Shown: positions 48,102 to 58,414, counted from the first letter of the stretch. The stretch: DNA of 64,000 nucleotides from Actimicrobium sp. CCC2.4 (GCF_034347385.1 NZ_CP133777.1:4030001-4094000); one strand, 5' to 3'. The notes: a model not told the origin generated them from the letters alone. Made by a program: numbers and translations.

Positions 48102-49316
48102 ATGCAAAAAACTTCATTCTGGAAAGCCGGGCACACGCCCACGCTGCTGGCTGCTTTTTTCTACTTTGACCTCAGCTTCATGGTCTGGGTCATCCTCGGG
48201 CCGCTCGGCGTGCAGATCGCCAAAGACCTTGGCCTGACTGCCGCCCAGAAAGGCTTGATCGTCGCCACCCCGCTGCTGGCCGGCGCGCTGCTGCGCATTG
48301 TCATGGGCGTGCTGGTCGATCACCTGAAACCCAAACGCGCCGGCGCCATCGGCCAGGTCATCGTGATTGCCGGTATGGTCTGGGCCTGGCAGGGCCAGCT
48401 CGACAGCTACCACAGCATCCTGGCGCTAGGCGTGATCCTCGGCGTCGCCGGTGCCGCCTTTGCGGTGGCCTTGCCGCTGGCCTCGCGCTGGTATCCGCCC
48501 GAGCATCAGGGCACCGCACTCGGGATTGCCGGTGCCGGCAATTCGGGTACCGCCTTCGCCGCGCTGTTTGCGCCGACGCTGGCGCTGGCCTTCGGCTGGC
48601 AAAACGTGTTCGGCCTGTGCCTGATCCCGCTCGGCATCGCACTGGTGGTGTACATGGTGTTTGCCAAGGATGCGCCGTCGGCACCGCCGCCGAAATCGAT
48701 GCTCGAATACCTGCAGGTCCTGAAAGACAAGGATGCGTGGTGGTTCATGTTTTTTTACAGCGTGACCTTTGGCGGCTTTTCGGGACTGGCCTCGTCGCTG
48801 ACGATTTACTTCAATAGCCAGTACGGGCTGTCGCCGGTGACCGCCGGCTACTTCACGGCGGCCTGCGTGTTCGCCGGGTCGATGGTGCGGCCGATGGGTG
48901 GTCGGCTGTCGGATCGCATCGGCGGCATCAAGACGCTGTCGATCATGTATGTACTGGCGGCGATCTTCCTGTTCATCGCCAGCCTCGGGCTGGACTCGGC
49001 GGTGCCGGCGGTGATCGTGTTCGTCGGTGCGATGCTGGCGCTGGGCACCGGTAATGGCGCGGTGTTCCAGCTGGTGCCGCAGCGCTTTCGCAAGGAAATC
49101 GGCGTGATGACCGGACTGGTCGGGATGGCCGGCGGCATCGGCGGTTTTTATCTGGCGTCCAGCCTCGGCTTTTCGAAGCAGATGACCGGCAGCTATCAGA
49201 TCGGCCTGACGATCTTTGCCGCGCTGGCCGTCATCGCGCTGATCGGCCTGTCGTCGGTAAAAGGCCGCTGGCGCACGACGTGGGGCAGCGCCGCGATGAC
49301 GACTGCCAGGATCTGA
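48102..49316 (+). CDS. narK: Nitrate/nitrite MFS transporter
   Basis: 404 residues with 12 predicted helices, from the ATG at 48102 (QKTSFWKAGHTPTLLAAFFYFDLSFMVWV, the typical NarK1/NasA-type start). GPLGVQIAKDLGLTAAQKG and the two NNP signature regions (AGAGNSGTAFAALFAP; GMAGGIGGFYLA) are visible. It takes up nitrate at the inner membrane. It diverges from nirB and is followed by the PP2C/kinase gene 1 bp after its stop. Confidence 0.93.
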   Translation: MQKTSFWKAGHTPTLLAAFFYFDLSFMVWVILGPLGVQIAKDLGLTAAQKGLIVATPLLAGALLRIVMGVLVDHLKPKRAGAIGQVIVIAGMVWAWQGQLDSYHSILALGVILGVAGAAFAVALPLASRWYPPEHQGTALGIAGAGNSGTAFAALFAPTLALAFGWQNVFGLCLIPLGIALVVYMVFAKDAPSAPPPKSMLEYLQVLKDKDAWWFMFFYSVTFGGFSGLASSLTIYFNSQYGLSPVTAGYFTAACVFAGSMVRPMGGRLSDRIGGIKTLSIMYVLAAIFLFIASLGLDSAVPAVIVFVGAMLALGTGNGAVFQLVPQRFRKEIGVMTGLVGMAGGIGGFYLASSLGFSKQMTGSYQIGLTIFAALAVIALIGLSSVKGRWRTTWGSAAMTTARI

Positions 49317-49317
49317 A

Positions 49318-51018
49318 ATGGGACTACGCCTCGCCATCGGTCATGCGACGCAAGCCGGCCCGCGCGCGCGCAATGAGGATTTTGTCGGCGTTGTCACGCC
49401 GCGCGAACCGGACCTGCTGACCAAGGGCGTGCTGGCGGCGATTGCCGACGGGGTTTCCGGTCACGACGGCGGGCGCGAAGCGGCCGAGTACACGGTGCGC
49501 GGCCTGCTGTCGGATTACTACGCCACGCCGGACACCTGGCCGGTATCGCAAGCGCTGGACCGGGTCCTGACCGCGACCAACAGCTGGGTCCAGCACCAGG
49601 GTTCGGTGCGTGCCGAACTGAGCGGCATGGCCACCACGCTAACCTGCGTGGTGCTACGCGGTGGCTTCTATTATTTTGCGCATGTCGGCGACAGCCGCTT
49701 GTATCTGCTGCGCGCCGGTGTCCTGACCCGGCTGACCACCGACCATGTCTGGGACAAGCCCGAAATGCAGCATGTGCTAACCCGCGCGATCGGTCTCGAT
49801 TCGCGGCTGGCGGTCGATCACGGCATGGGCGAGCTGCAGCTGCGCGATGTGCTGCTGCTGGTCACCGACGGCGTCTGGGGCGCGCTGCGCGATCAGGATC
49901 TCCGCGACCATTTGTGCGCGCTGGCGCTCGACCAAGCCGATGCGGATACCTGCGCGACAGCACTGGTCCGGGCCGCACTTGACGCAGGCGGCGGCGACAA
50001 TGCCAGCGCCATGGTGCTGCGGATTGACGCGTTGCCGGAACAGAATTTGCGCGATGCGCTGTCGAGCCTGCACGCGCTGCCGGTACCGCCGCGCTTCAAA
50101 CCCGGCCAGACCATCGACGGCTACCGGATCGACAGCGTATTGCACGACTCGCGCAGCACGCTGCTGTATCGCGTCACCGACCTGCGCACGCAACGCGCGC
50201 TGGTCCTGAAAACCCTGCAACCGAGCTGCGGCAGCGACCCGCAGGAACGCGCCGCCTTTGCCCACGAAGAGTGGCTGGCGCGGCGCGCGGTGGCGCGTTT
50301 TTTTGCGCAGGTGATCACGCCCGAACAACGCAGCGCGCTGTATTTCCTGACCACCTGGCACGATGGCAGCACGCTGCAGCAGCAGCTTGACGGTGCCACC
50401 CATTTCACGATTCCGGATGTGATTGCGCATGGCACGCGGCTGGTCCGTGCGGCCGGCGCGCTGCACCGGCGCAGCATCCTGCATCGCGACATCAAGCCGG
50501 CCAACGTGCACATCGGTAGCGATGGCGAATTGCGCCTGCTTGATTTTGGTGTCGCGCAATCCGGCCTCGATGGCGCGCAGCAAGCCACCTCGCAAGCCGG
50601 CACGCCGTCGTATCTCGCGCCGGAACAGTTCGACCAGGCACCGGCGTCGCGCCAGACCGACCTGTATGCGATCGGCGTCACGCTGTACCAGCTGCTGACG
50701 CGACGCTATCCGTACGGCGAAATCGAAGCATTCCAGCGCCCGCGTTTTAATGAACCGGTACCACCGACGCGGACCCGTCCCGAGATCCCGCACTGGCTCG
50801 AAAACGTCATCCTGAAAGCCGTCGCGCGCGACGCCGGCGCCCGCTTTGAAACCGCTGAAGAATTCCTGCTGGCGCTGGAGCGCGGCGCCACCCGCGCGCT
50901 CGACAAGGCCCCGGCGCTGCCGCTGCTGCAGCGCGATCCGCTATCGATCTGGCGCAGCGTGGCGGTGATTTCGGTGGTGCTTAATGTGTTGTTGCTGTAT
51001 TTGCTGGTGCTGCGCTGA
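49318..51018 (+). CDS. PP2C phosphatase-Ser/Thr kinase fusion, membrane-anchored
   Basis: 566 residues. Residues 1 to about 240 are a PP2C-type phosphatase with metal-binding motifs RNED (18-21), ADG (43-45), HVGDSRLY and GGGDNAS. Residues about 258-525 are a Hanks-type kinase with Lys298, HRDIKPAN (Asp391) and DFG (Asp409); the usual Gly-rich loop is poorly conserved (VLHDSRST). A single helix at about 545-563 anchors the C-terminus. One chain can thus add and remove phosphate. It starts 1 bp after narK, so it is cotranscribed and likely tunes nitrate uptake or assimilation. Confidence 0.9.
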   Translation: MGLRLAIGHATQAGPRARNEDFVGVVTPREPDLLTKGVLAAIADGVSGHDGGREAAEYTVRGLLSDYYATPDTWPVSQALDRVLTATNSWVQHQGSVRAELSGMATTLTCVVLRGGFYYFAHVGDSRLYLLRAGVLTRLTTDHVWDKPEMQHVLTRAIGLDSRLAVDHGMGELQLRDVLLLVTDGVWGALRDQDLRDHLCALALDQADADTCATALVRAALDAGGGDNASAMVLRIDALPEQNLRDALSSLHALPVPPRFKPGQTIDGYRIDSVLHDSRSTLLYRVTDLRTQRALVLKTLQPSCGSDPQERAAFAHEEWLARRAVARFFAQVITPEQRSALYFLTTWHDGSTLQQQLDGATHFTIPDVIAHGTRLVRAAGALHRRSILHRDIKPANVHIGSDGELRLLDFGVAQSGLDGAQQATSQAGTPSYLAPEQFDQAPASRQTDLYAIGVTLYQLLTRRYPYGEIEAFQRPRFNEPVPPTRTRPEIPHWLENVILKAVARDAGARFETAEEFLLALERGATRALDKAPALPLLQRDPLSIWRSVAVISVVLNVLLLYLLVLR

Positions 51019-51124
51019 CATGCTCTCCATGCTCAGACGGGTCGACTAAGTGCGCCACCGCACGACAATCCCCGATCAATGCGCAGATGATGATGGTCCA
51101 ATTACTGCAATGTGAAGAGGACCT

Positions 51125-52489
51125 ATGGCCTATCAAAGCACCAATCCCTATGACGGAAAAGTACTGGAACGTTTTACCGAACTCGATGGCGCACAACTCG
51201 AAGCCCGGCTGGCACTAGCCGCCAGCTGCTTCACGACCTGGCGCACCACCAGCTTTGCCGAACGCCGCACCGTGCTGGCCCGTGCCGCCACGCTGATGCG
51301 CGAACGCCGCGATGAATTCGCGACCCTGATCACCCTCGAAATGGGCAAGTTGATCGACCAGAGCCGCGGCGAAGTCGAGCTCAGTGCCGCGATCCTTGAC
51401 TACTACGCCAACAACGCCGAAGAATTCCTGGCCACGGAAAAACTACCCGTCAAGACTGGCGAAGCCATCGTCGAAAGCGCGCCGGTCGGCGTGCTGTTCG
51501 GCGTCGAGCCATGGAATTATCCTTACTACCAGATCGTCCGTTTTGCTGCGCCTAACCTGATGGCCGGTAACGTCGTGATGGTCAAGCACGCGTCGAACGT
51601 GCCGCAATGCGCCCGCGCATTCGAACAACTGATGGCAGAAGCCGGTGCCCCGGCCGGTGCTTACACCAACCTGTACATCTCCAAAGACCAGGTCAGCCAG
51701 GTCATCGACGATCCGCGCATCAAGGGCGTGGCACTGACCGGCAGCGAAGGAGCCGGTGCGATCGTCGCGGCACGCGCCGGACAGAACCTGAAAAAAACCA
51801 CGATGGAACTTGGCGGTAGCGATGCCTTCATCGTGCTCGAAGATGCCGACCTCGACGAGGCCGTCAAGCAAGGTGTGATCGGCCGCATGGGCAATGCCGG
51901 CCAGGCCTGCACGGCATCAAAACGCTTCATTGTTGTCGAGTCGCTGGCCGACCGTTTTCTGGCGCAATTCATGGCCGCGCTGGCCGCCTTCAAGCCGGGT
52001 GATCCGATTGATCCGAAAACCAACCTGGGACCGCTGTCATCGCAAGAAGCGCTAGACAAGCTGCTCGATCAGGTCAAGCGCGCCGTCGCTGCCGGTGCCA
52101 AAGCCGTGGTCGGTGGCGAGCGCGCCGATGTGCCGGGTGCCTTCATGCAACCGACCATCCTGACCGACATTGACAAGACCAACCCGGCCTACAAGGAAGA
52201 GTTCTTTGGTCCGGTCGCACTGTTCTTCCGGGTCGCCGATGAAGCCGCCGCGATTGCGCTAGCCAATGATTCGCCGTACGGTCTGGGCGGATCGGTGTTC
52301 ACGAAAGATATCGAACGCGGCAAGCGGGTCGCCAGCCAGATCGATACCGGCATGGTGTTCATCAACAAGCCGAACATCACAACGCCGGATTTGCCATTTG
52401 GCGGCGTCAAGAATTCCGGTTACGGACGCGAGCTGTCGCGCGCCGGGATACAGGAATTCGTCAACAAGAAGCTGATTCGGGTGGAGTAA
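51125..52489 (+). CDS. NAD(P)-dependent succinate-semialdehyde dehydrogenase
   Basis: 454 residues of the ALDH superfamily, SSADH branch close to Sad/GabD. Catalytic Cys262 in GNAGQACTASKR, Glu228 in MELGGSD, and Asn131 in PWNYPYYQ are in place. MAYQSTNPYDGKVLERFTELD is the usual start, with AGAGGA ahead. It oxidises succinate semialdehyde to succinate. It is a separate unit from the narK operon (106-bp gap) and ends in a strong terminator. Confidence 0.88.
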   Translation: MAYQSTNPYDGKVLERFTELDGAQLEARLALAASCFTTWRTTSFAERRTVLARAATLMRERRDEFATLITLEMGKLIDQSRGEVELSAAILDYYANNAEEFLATEKLPVKTGEAIVESAPVGVLFGVEPWNYPYYQIVRFAAPNLMAGNVVMVKHASNVPQCARAFEQLMAEAGAPAGAYTNLYISKDQVSQVIDDPRIKGVALTGSEGAGAIVAARAGQNLKKTTMELGGSDAFIVLEDADLDEAVKQGVIGRMGNAGQACTASKRFIVVESLADRFLAQFMAALAAFKPGDPIDPKTNLGPLSSQEALDKLLDQVKRAVAAGAKAVVGGERADVPGAFMQPTILTDIDKTNPAYKEEFFGPVALFFRVADEAAAIALANDSPYGLGGSVFTKDIERGKRVASQIDTGMVFINKPNITTPDLPFGGVKNSGYGRELSRAGIQEFVNKKLIRVE

Positions 52490-52498
52490 GTCCGTCCT

Positions 52499-52562
52499 GA
52501 CTGCGTGACGCGTTCACGCAGTCCCGTCAAAAAGCCACCTGCTTATCGCGGTGGCTTTTTTT
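52499..52562 (+). terminator. Double-hairpin terminator after the SSADH gene
   Basis: A first hairpin, GACTGCGTGA (52499-52508) with TCACGCAGTC (52514-52523), is followed by AAGCCACC (52532-52539) pairing with GGTGGCTT (52550-52557) and a T7 tract. The second is a textbook intrinsic terminator; the A-run ahead of it could let it work on the minus strand as well. Confidence 0.88.
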
Positions 52563-52713
52563 ATGGGCGATGCCGGCGCGCTCACGGCAATGGCGATGTG
52601 AGCAGACAACGGAACCAGCGCAGGAGAGGGGCCACTCACGTGCAGTTCACTTTATCCATGCCAAATATTCGGTGCGGTTTGCGCTGTGTATTCACATTCG
52701 TTGAGAAATTTCC

Positions 52714-55143
52714 ATGACTTCTAAAATCCGACAATTATTTTTTAACTGTTTTACTGCGGGTAGCAATCAGCCGCCGGCTGCCCAACCGGCATCACCACGA
52801 ACCTGCATCCCGGTGCGGGAGCCCAACCGGATAGCCGGCCTGTTCGCCAGGGTCGAAGGAGCCGGAGCCCGAATGAGAACACTGGTTACCGGAATGACCA
52901 CGTCAAACAAGGGCAAGTCCGGTCCGGCCGCCGAAGCAGATGAAGGATCGCCGAGTAGGGATTCACCAGTGAACCCGGAACGCGTTTCGATGGACGGTCA
53001 ATCAATATTCTCATCCAGTACCGGCACGCCAACCGGCGCTAACCACAGTCCATTTAGCCTTCGTTCTGAGGGGCCACATTTACTAACATCCCATTTTTTG
53101 CCGCAACAATCCAGCAATGACGGGGATAATTTCGAACGTATCAACTCGCCGCTGCCGTCCACCGCTAATACCGAAAGCCTGAGCACAGAAACAGCCGACT
53201 CGCTCACTCCCCCCATTAGTACGGCATCTACTGAGGAGATTCACACGCAGCCAATCCTGAAGACTAGCGGAGATGTCGCTGGCCCGATCTCGAGTGGCAG
53301 CGATAAAAAAGAAAAACTTGACGAGATAGACCGGGAACGCGGGGATGACTGGGATCTCATTCCTAAACTGCCCCCCGAACCTGAGACACCAGAAGCCCCC
53401 CGGTCCAGGTTGTCAGTCATCGCCGAACAGTCCGAACCGGAACAAAGTGCATCCAGCTCCAGGCCGGACAAGGGAACTGGCGACACCGCCTCGCGCGCCC
53501 TGCCAATACCGATTAGCCATGGCACACAACCCGCCAGCGACGATACCAATTCCCCGACGTTAGGAGAGCGGATCACTGCAGCGATAGCGTATGTTGCCGA
53601 TTGCAAAGGCCGCGTCAGAGATACATTGCAGTTGCCTTCGACCAGACAGATCGTGAGTTCACAAAGCTCGCGTCAGGCGCCGGGCGTCTTCGCTGAAATT
53701 CACACGTTCAACAATCACAGGGACACCCTCGATCAGTATCTGGAGAACCTGCAAGCTGACTTGCAGGTTCTCGAACAGCGCAATAATTCGTCCTCGCAGG
53801 GCATGTCGCCAATAGAGATTCAGGCAGAATTGACGCAAATTCTGCAATACGTGGATGCGGCTTTGGTAAAAGCACAAGACCGTAAAGAGGAAGTCATCGC
53901 GCTACTGAATGCAGCGTCGGAGCAGGCGTCGGAGCCGGAGCCTGCAACTCGACCAACCGTTACAACGAGACCAACGGCATGGCAATTGCAGCCGCTTGGC
54001 TCGCCGGCTTCCCAGGCTACTGATGTACAAGATTGGGTGGATAAACATGCATCCGCCGCGCACGGCGACGCGGCTGGAACCCGCATCCCGCAAGCAGCGT
54101 CATCCGAGAAAAGACCATTCGATGCTTCGGCAACACAGCCGCAGACGTCAGCGTTTGATGATCCATGGCAGGCCGGACAGTCGCTGGCCGCCGTTGCTGC
54201 CCCACACGGCACCGAAGCGTCTCGGGACGTTGCCGTACGTGCAGTTCAGGGCGGTCTGCCTGGCACGCAGCATTTTGCATCACCGTTTGTCACGCAACCG
54301 GAACCCGCAGCTGCGGGCATATTAGGGGCATCGGCGTTGCCTAAGTTACCGACGGGACGGAAACCCGGGATCAAGGAACGACCGAAGAGTACGGAGTCAA
54401 TCTCCAGCGAAAATTGTTACTCCATGTATGAACCCGAGGAAGATAAACAATACTGGGGGATGTCAGCCCAATTAAGGGAAAAAGAACGAAACCTTTCATC
54501 GCTGGTCAAGAAGCAACTGATGCGCGAATTCACACCAGTCAACACGGTCAAGCACCTGCCACAAGCAGTGAAAAACCTGCTCACGCCAATGACCTTCTTG
54601 CTCGATGAGATAGAACTTTTTCGCGAGAAAAAATACGACTCGACACATTCCGGCCGTGAGGCAGCAAAGCCGAAAATCGAAGTACTGATCAAGAAAACCG
54701 ACATACTGGAGAGTAAGCTGTCCGCTGAAGCGAAGAAGGATTTTGACGTCAAACAATGGGTATGTTCGCCGAGATCGATAGCGAGAGATAACAGAATACG
54801 CTTGCATGCCGTGGCCAGTAGCGTTCTTACGGATGGACTCGCCCATCATGCAAAAAAATCACACCCCGGTGTAATAAACGACAAGGCCGGTGCTGCATTG
54901 CACCGCATCGAACTCCTGGTCGCTGAGCTTGAAAAATCGGACAGCGGCATGCTACCAGAGCCGGACGACGCTCGTCAGCCACGCAAATATAACGTTGGAA
55001 CAACTATGTTCGCCCGAAAGCTGGAACTCGAAAGCAAACCGGCGCGCTTAAAGAAAATGGCAAGAAAACCAGAACTGGCGCTCAGGGAATACGCCACGCT
55101 CAACAGCATGCGCAAATCAAATCCGAAGCCAGCATGGCGATGA
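52714..55143 (+). CDS. Large Ser/Thr/Pro-rich protein of unknown function
   Basis: 809 residues, not recognised. Residues 1 to about 300 and 410-590 are rich in Ser, Thr, Pro, Gln and Glu and predicted to be disordered. Residues about 300-410 look helical or coiled (YLENLQADLQVLEQRNN). The C-terminal about 190 residues (from LREKERNLSSLVKKQL) are basic and helical, ending KSNPKPAWR. There is no classical signal peptide or membrane segment. The composition recalls effectors secreted by type III or other systems, but no secretion genes are in the window. No hrp-type box was found upstream. It stands alone between the SSADH terminator and the nrt operon. Confidence 0.7.
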   Translation: MTSKIRQLFFNCFTAGSNQPPAAQPASPRTCIPVREPNRIAGLFARVEGAGARMRTLVTGMTTSNKGKSGPAAEADEGSPSRDSPVNPERVSMDGQSIFSSSTGTPTGANHSPFSLRSEGPHLLTSHFLPQQSSNDGDNFERINSPLPSTANTESLSTETADSLTPPISTASTEEIHTQPILKTSGDVAGPISSGSDKKEKLDEIDRERGDDWDLIPKLPPEPETPEAPRSRLSVIAEQSEPEQSASSSRPDKGTGDTASRALPIPISHGTQPASDDTNSPTLGERITAAIAYVADCKGRVRDTLQLPSTRQIVSSQSSRQAPGVFAEIHTFNNHRDTLDQYLENLQADLQVLEQRNNSSSQGMSPIEIQAELTQILQYVDAALVKAQDRKEEVIALLNAASEQASEPEPATRPTVTTRPTAWQLQPLGSPASQATDVQDWVDKHASAAHGDAAGTRIPQAASSEKRPFDASATQPQTSAFDDPWQAGQSLAAVAAPHGTEASRDVAVRAVQGGLPGTQHFASPFVTQPEPAAAGILGASALPKLPTGRKPGIKERPKSTESISSENCYSMYEPEEDKQYWGMSAQLREKERNLSSLVKKQLMREFTPVNTVKHLPQAVKNLLTPMTFLLDEIELFREKKYDSTHSGREAAKPKIEVLIKKTDILESKLSAEAKKDFDVKQWVCSPRSIARDNRIRLHAVASSVLTDGLAHHAKKSHPGVINDKAGAALHRIELLVAELEKSDSGMLPEPDDARQPRKYNVGTTMFARKLELESKPARLKKMARKPELALREYATLNSMRKSNPKPAWR

Positions 55144-55260
55144 CAGGAAGCCCCCTCGTTCGCCAATAGTGCATTCGGTGCAATACCCCGCGGATATTGC
55201 ACCTTACGCGGAAGTGTCGGGGTTTTCGTGACGGCAAGTCTGGCTACCTCGAAGGCGCGC

Positions 55261-55312
55261 CGGACTGTGCGCCTTCGGCAAGCTTCCTTCGACAAGCTCA
55301 GGACGAACGGCC
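55261..55312. repeat. Second site of the dispersed TTCGACAAGCTCAGGACGAA repeat
   Basis: The unit, with preceding GGACTGTGCGCCTTCG, matches the cluster at 29886-30018. It lies downstream of the 809-residue protein gene and of nrtD, where their transcripts converge. Confidence 0.7.
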
Positions 55313-55350
55313 CGTAGCATATTGACCGGCGTCGACGGCAAGCGATGTTC

Positions 55351-56157
55351 TTACGCCGCTTCTTTTGCCACCGGCCGCGCCTGCCGGTGATACAAAAACT
55401 CCAGCACCGACGTCCGGTATTCCATGTACAGCGGATCCGCCGCCAGCGCGACCCGTTCGCGCGGGCGCGGCAGGCGCACGGCGAGGATGTCGCCGATGGT
55501 GGCAGACGGTCCATTCGTCATCATCACGATACGGTCCGACAGCAGCACCGCTTCATCGACATCATGCGTGACCATCACGACCGTCGATCCGGTGGTAGCA
55601 ACGATCTTCAGCAATTCATCCTGCAGATGCGCGCGCGTGAGCGCATCGAGTGCACCAAACGGTTCATCCATCAGCAAGACCTTCGGCTCCATCGAGAGCG
55701 CGCGGGCAATACCGACGCGCTGCTTCATGCCGCCGGAAATCTCGTTCGGCCGCTTGTGTTCGGCATGGGTCAGGCCAACCAGGGCGAGCGCAGCGCGGGT
55801 GCGTTCCTGCAATTTGCTCTTCGGTTCTAGCGCCCCGAAAACACGCTCGACAGCCAGATAGACATTGTCGTGACAAGTCAGCCACGGCAGCAGCGAATGG
55901 TTCTGGAATACCACGCCGCGTTCCGGCGACGGGCCGGCGATTTCGCGGTTGGCGCATAGCAGCGTGCCGCCGGTCGCGATTGTCAGGCCGGCGATCATGT
56001 TGAGCAGCGTCGATTTGCCGCAGCCCGAATGCCCGATCAGCGTGATGAATTCGCCCTTGGCCACATTCAGATTGACGTCGACCAGCGCCTGGAAGCTGCC
56101 TTTCTTGACCGGGAAGGACATGCTGGCATTCTGGATTTCAATGAATTTGTCGTTCAT
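55351..56157 (-). CDS. nrtD: Nitrate ABC transporter ATP-binding protein
   Basis: 268 residues from the ATG at 56157. Walker [10 protein letters not shown], signature [15 protein letters not shown], Walker [14 protein letters not shown], switch His in VTHDVDEA. The sequence belongs to the nitrate/sulfonate/taurine group (NrtD, SsuB, TauB). It starts 2 bp after the permease stop; its partner gene nrtA lies two genes upstream, which supports nitrate as substrate. Confidence 0.9.
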   Translation of the reverse strand: MNDKFIEIQNASMSFPVKKGSFQALVDVNLNVAKGEFITLIGHSGCGKSTLLNMIAGLTIATGGTLLCANREIAGPSPERGVVFQNHSLLPWLTCHDNVYLAVERVFGALEPKSKLQERTRAALALVGLTHAEHKRPNEISGGMKQRVGIARALSMEPKVLLMDEPFGALDALTRAHLQDELLKIVATTGSTVVMVTHDVDEAVLLSDRIVMMTNGPSATIGDILAVRLPRPRERVALAADPLYMEYRTSVLEFLYHRQARPVAKEAA

Positions 56158-56159
56158 GT

Positions 56160-57083
56160 TCAGCTCCCTGCATCTTCGTAAGTGAAGGCCCGCGCCAGGG
56201 CGACCAGCGCCTGTTCGAGGATCAGCCCGACCACGCCGATGACGACGATGGCGATGATGATGTGCGGCACGTTGAGGTTGTTCCATTCATCCCAGACCCA
56301 GAAGCCGATGCCGACACCGCCGGTCAGCATTTCGGCCGCGACAATCACCAGCCAGGCGGTGCCGATAGCCAGCCGCACGCCGGTCAGCATGTAGGGCAGC
56401 ACCGACGGAAACAGGATCTTGGTCAGGACTTTCCATTCCGACAGATTGAGGACACGCGCCACGTTCATGTAATCCTGCGGCACGCGCTGCACGCCGACGG
56501 CGGTGTTGATGATCATCGGCCAGATCGAGCAAATGAAGATCGACCAGATCGCCGCCGGATCAGCCGCCTTGAAGACCAGCAGGCCGATCGGCAACCAGGC
56601 CAGCGGCGACACCGGTTTGAGCAGGCTGATGATGGGGCCGAACATGCCCGACATGAACTTGAAGCGACCAATCGCAAAGCCCAGCGGAATGCCGACCACG
56701 GCAGCCAGGCCGAAACCCATACCAACCCGCTTCAGCGACGCCAGGATATTCCAGCCTATGCCCTGGTCGTTCGGACCATTGCGATAGAACGGATCGGAAA
56801 ACAGCTTGATCGCTTCGGTCAGCGTGACCATCGGCGTCGGAAAACCGCTGTTGCGCGCAGCCACGATCTGCCACAGCAGCACCAGCAAGGCCAATCCGAC
56901 CAGCGGTGGCAAGCCGGCCATCACATACGGCGTGAGCGGCGATTTGTGCCGGGCGGTGCGCGGCACGTCGGCACCGACGGCACGACGGCGCTGGCTTTCG
57001 GCCGTAACCGGTAATGCATTGGCAGTCGCTGGATGGGCCGGTTCGTCCGGTGCGTGGTTCAGGGTGTCGATGACGGCACTCAT
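56160..57083 (-). CDS. nrtB: Nitrate ABC transporter permease
   Basis: 307 residues from the ATG at 57083 with GAGGA about 8 bp upstream. Six predicted helices and the BPD permease EAA-type loop ([23 protein letters not shown]). [26 protein letters not shown] is typical of NrtB. Forms the inner-membrane channel with NrtD; 10 bp separate it from the nrtA stop. Confidence 0.92.
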   Translation of the reverse strand: MSAVIDTLNHAPDEPAHPATANALPVTAESQRRRAVGADVPRTARHKSPLTPYVMAGLPPLVGLALLVLLWQIVAARNSGFPTPMVTLTEAIKLFSDPFYRNGPNDQGIGWNILASLKRVGMGFGLAAVVGIPLGFAIGRFKFMSGMFGPIISLLKPVSPLAWLPIGLLVFKAADPAAIWSIFICSIWPMIINTAVGVQRVPQDYMNVARVLNLSEWKVLTKILFPSVLPYMLTGVRLAIGTAWLVIVAAEMLTGGVGIGFWVWDEWNNLNVPHIIIAIVVIGVVGLILEQALVALARAFTYEDAGS

Positions 57084-57093
57084 GGTGATTTCC

Positions 57094-58344
57094 TCAGGCT
57101 TTGATCTTGAAGGAAGCCGCGTAGGCTTGCGGGTTCTTGCCATCCCAGACCGTGCCATCCATCAGCTTGCTGGAACGCATGGTGTCTTTCGGTACGCTGA
57201 CCTTGGCCATCGCGGCAGCGTCCTTGTAGACGTCGATCTGGTTGATCGCCTTGGCTACGGCGAGGTAATCGACATCGGCCTTGAGCAAGCCCCAGCGCTT
57301 GTGCTGGGTCAGGAACCACATGCCGTCCGACAGGTACGGAAAATTGACGGCACCGTCCTGAAAAAAGTGCATGCAGTTCGGGTCGTCCCAGGTCTTGCCC
57401 AGGCCATTCTGGTAGCGCCCGAGAATGCGCTGATTGATTACGTCGACCGAGGTATTGACGTACGATTTTTCGGCGATGGTGTCGGCCATCTTGTTCTTGT
57501 TCGATAGCGATGCGTCGATCCAGCGACTGGCATCGAGCACCGCAGCGGTCAGTGCGCGGGCAGTGTTCGGATATTTCTTGACCCACTCTGCGGTGGTGCC
57601 GAGGACTTTTTCGGGATGGTCTTTCCAGATGTCCTGCGTGGTGGTCGCGGTGATGCCGACACCATCAACAATCGCCCGATGGCCCCATGGCTCGCCGACG
57701 CAAAAGCCATCCATATTACCGACGCGCATGTTGGCGACCATTTGCGGTGGCGGCACCGTGATGACCTTGGCATCTTTCATCGGATCGATGCCGTTGGCGG
57801 CCAGCCAGTAGTACAGCCACATCGCGTGGGTACCGGTCGGGAAGGTCTGGGCGAAGGTGTATTCGCGCTTCTCGGTTTGCATCAGCCTGGCCAATGACGC
57901 GCCATCGACGGCGCCCTTGTCGGCCAGTTTTTTCGACAGCGTGATGGCCTGGCCGTTTTGGTTAATCGTCATCAGCACCGCCATGTCCTTCTTCGCGCCG
58001 CCATTGCCAAGATGCACGCCATAGATCAGGCCATACAGCGCATGGGCCGCATCGAGTTCGCCATTGGCGAGCTTGTCGCGCACGCTGGCCCAGGAGGATT
58101 CTTTGGTGGGAACAATCTTGATGCCGTATTTTTTGTCGAAGCCGAGTACCGAGGCCATCACCACCGAGGCGCAATCGGTCAGCGGAATGAAGCCGACCTT
58201 GACCTCTTCCTTTTCGGGCTTGTCGGAACCGGCGGCCCAGACGCCTTGCGTGGCGAGTCCGCCAACGATGCCGGCACTGGCGACAGCGCCGGCTTTGAGC
58301 AGACTGCGGCGGGTCAGGTCAGGGATCGGGAGTTTGCTGGTCAT
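57094..58344 (-). CDS. nrtA: Nitrate ABC transporter substrate-binding protein
   Basis: 416 residues from the ATG at 58344 with GAGGA upstream. The N-terminus has a twin-arginine signal (LTRRSLLKAGAVASAGIVGG) ending in a short Ala-rich region, so the protein is exported folded. The mature part has the NrtA/CmpA-like nitrate-binding fold (KVGFIPLTDCASVVMA, MDGFCVGEPWGHRAI). A sigma-54 promoter lies at 58415-58430. First gene of nrtA-nrtB-nrtD. Confidence 0.93.
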   Translation of the reverse strand: MTSKLPIPDLTRRSLLKAGAVASAGIVGGLATQGVWAAGSDKPEKEEVKVGFIPLTDCASVVMASVLGFDKKYGIKIVPTKESSWASVRDKLANGELDAAHALYGLIYGVHLGNGGAKKDMAVLMTINQNGQAITLSKKLADKGAVDGASLARLMQTEKREYTFAQTFPTGTHAMWLYYWLAANGIDPMKDAKVITVPPPQMVANMRVGNMDGFCVGEPWGHRAIVDGVGITATTTQDIWKDHPEKVLGTTAEWVKKYPNTARALTAAVLDASRWIDASLSNKNKMADTIAEKSYVNTSVDVINQRILGRYQNGLGKTWDDPNCMHFFQDGAVNFPYLSDGMWFLTQHKRWGLLKADVDYLAVAKAINQIDVYKDAAAMAKVSVPKDTMRSSKLMDGTVWDGKNPQAYAASFKIKA

Positions 58345-58414
58345 GAAGTCCTCGGGAAGTCGACATAAGAAACGCATTACGGCTCTGCTATCAGCGCCGC
58401 GCCTACCTTCTCTT

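Noticed and set aside
48426-49337. 303-codon minus-strand frame antisense to narK
   Set aside because: narK is a clear 12-helix transporter; the antisense frame is His/Arg/Gln-rich without domain features.
52668-52705. Possible hrpII box (two TTCG elements) before the 809-residue protein gene
   Set aside because: The two TTCG elements are 25 bp apart rather than 16, so the match is chance level.
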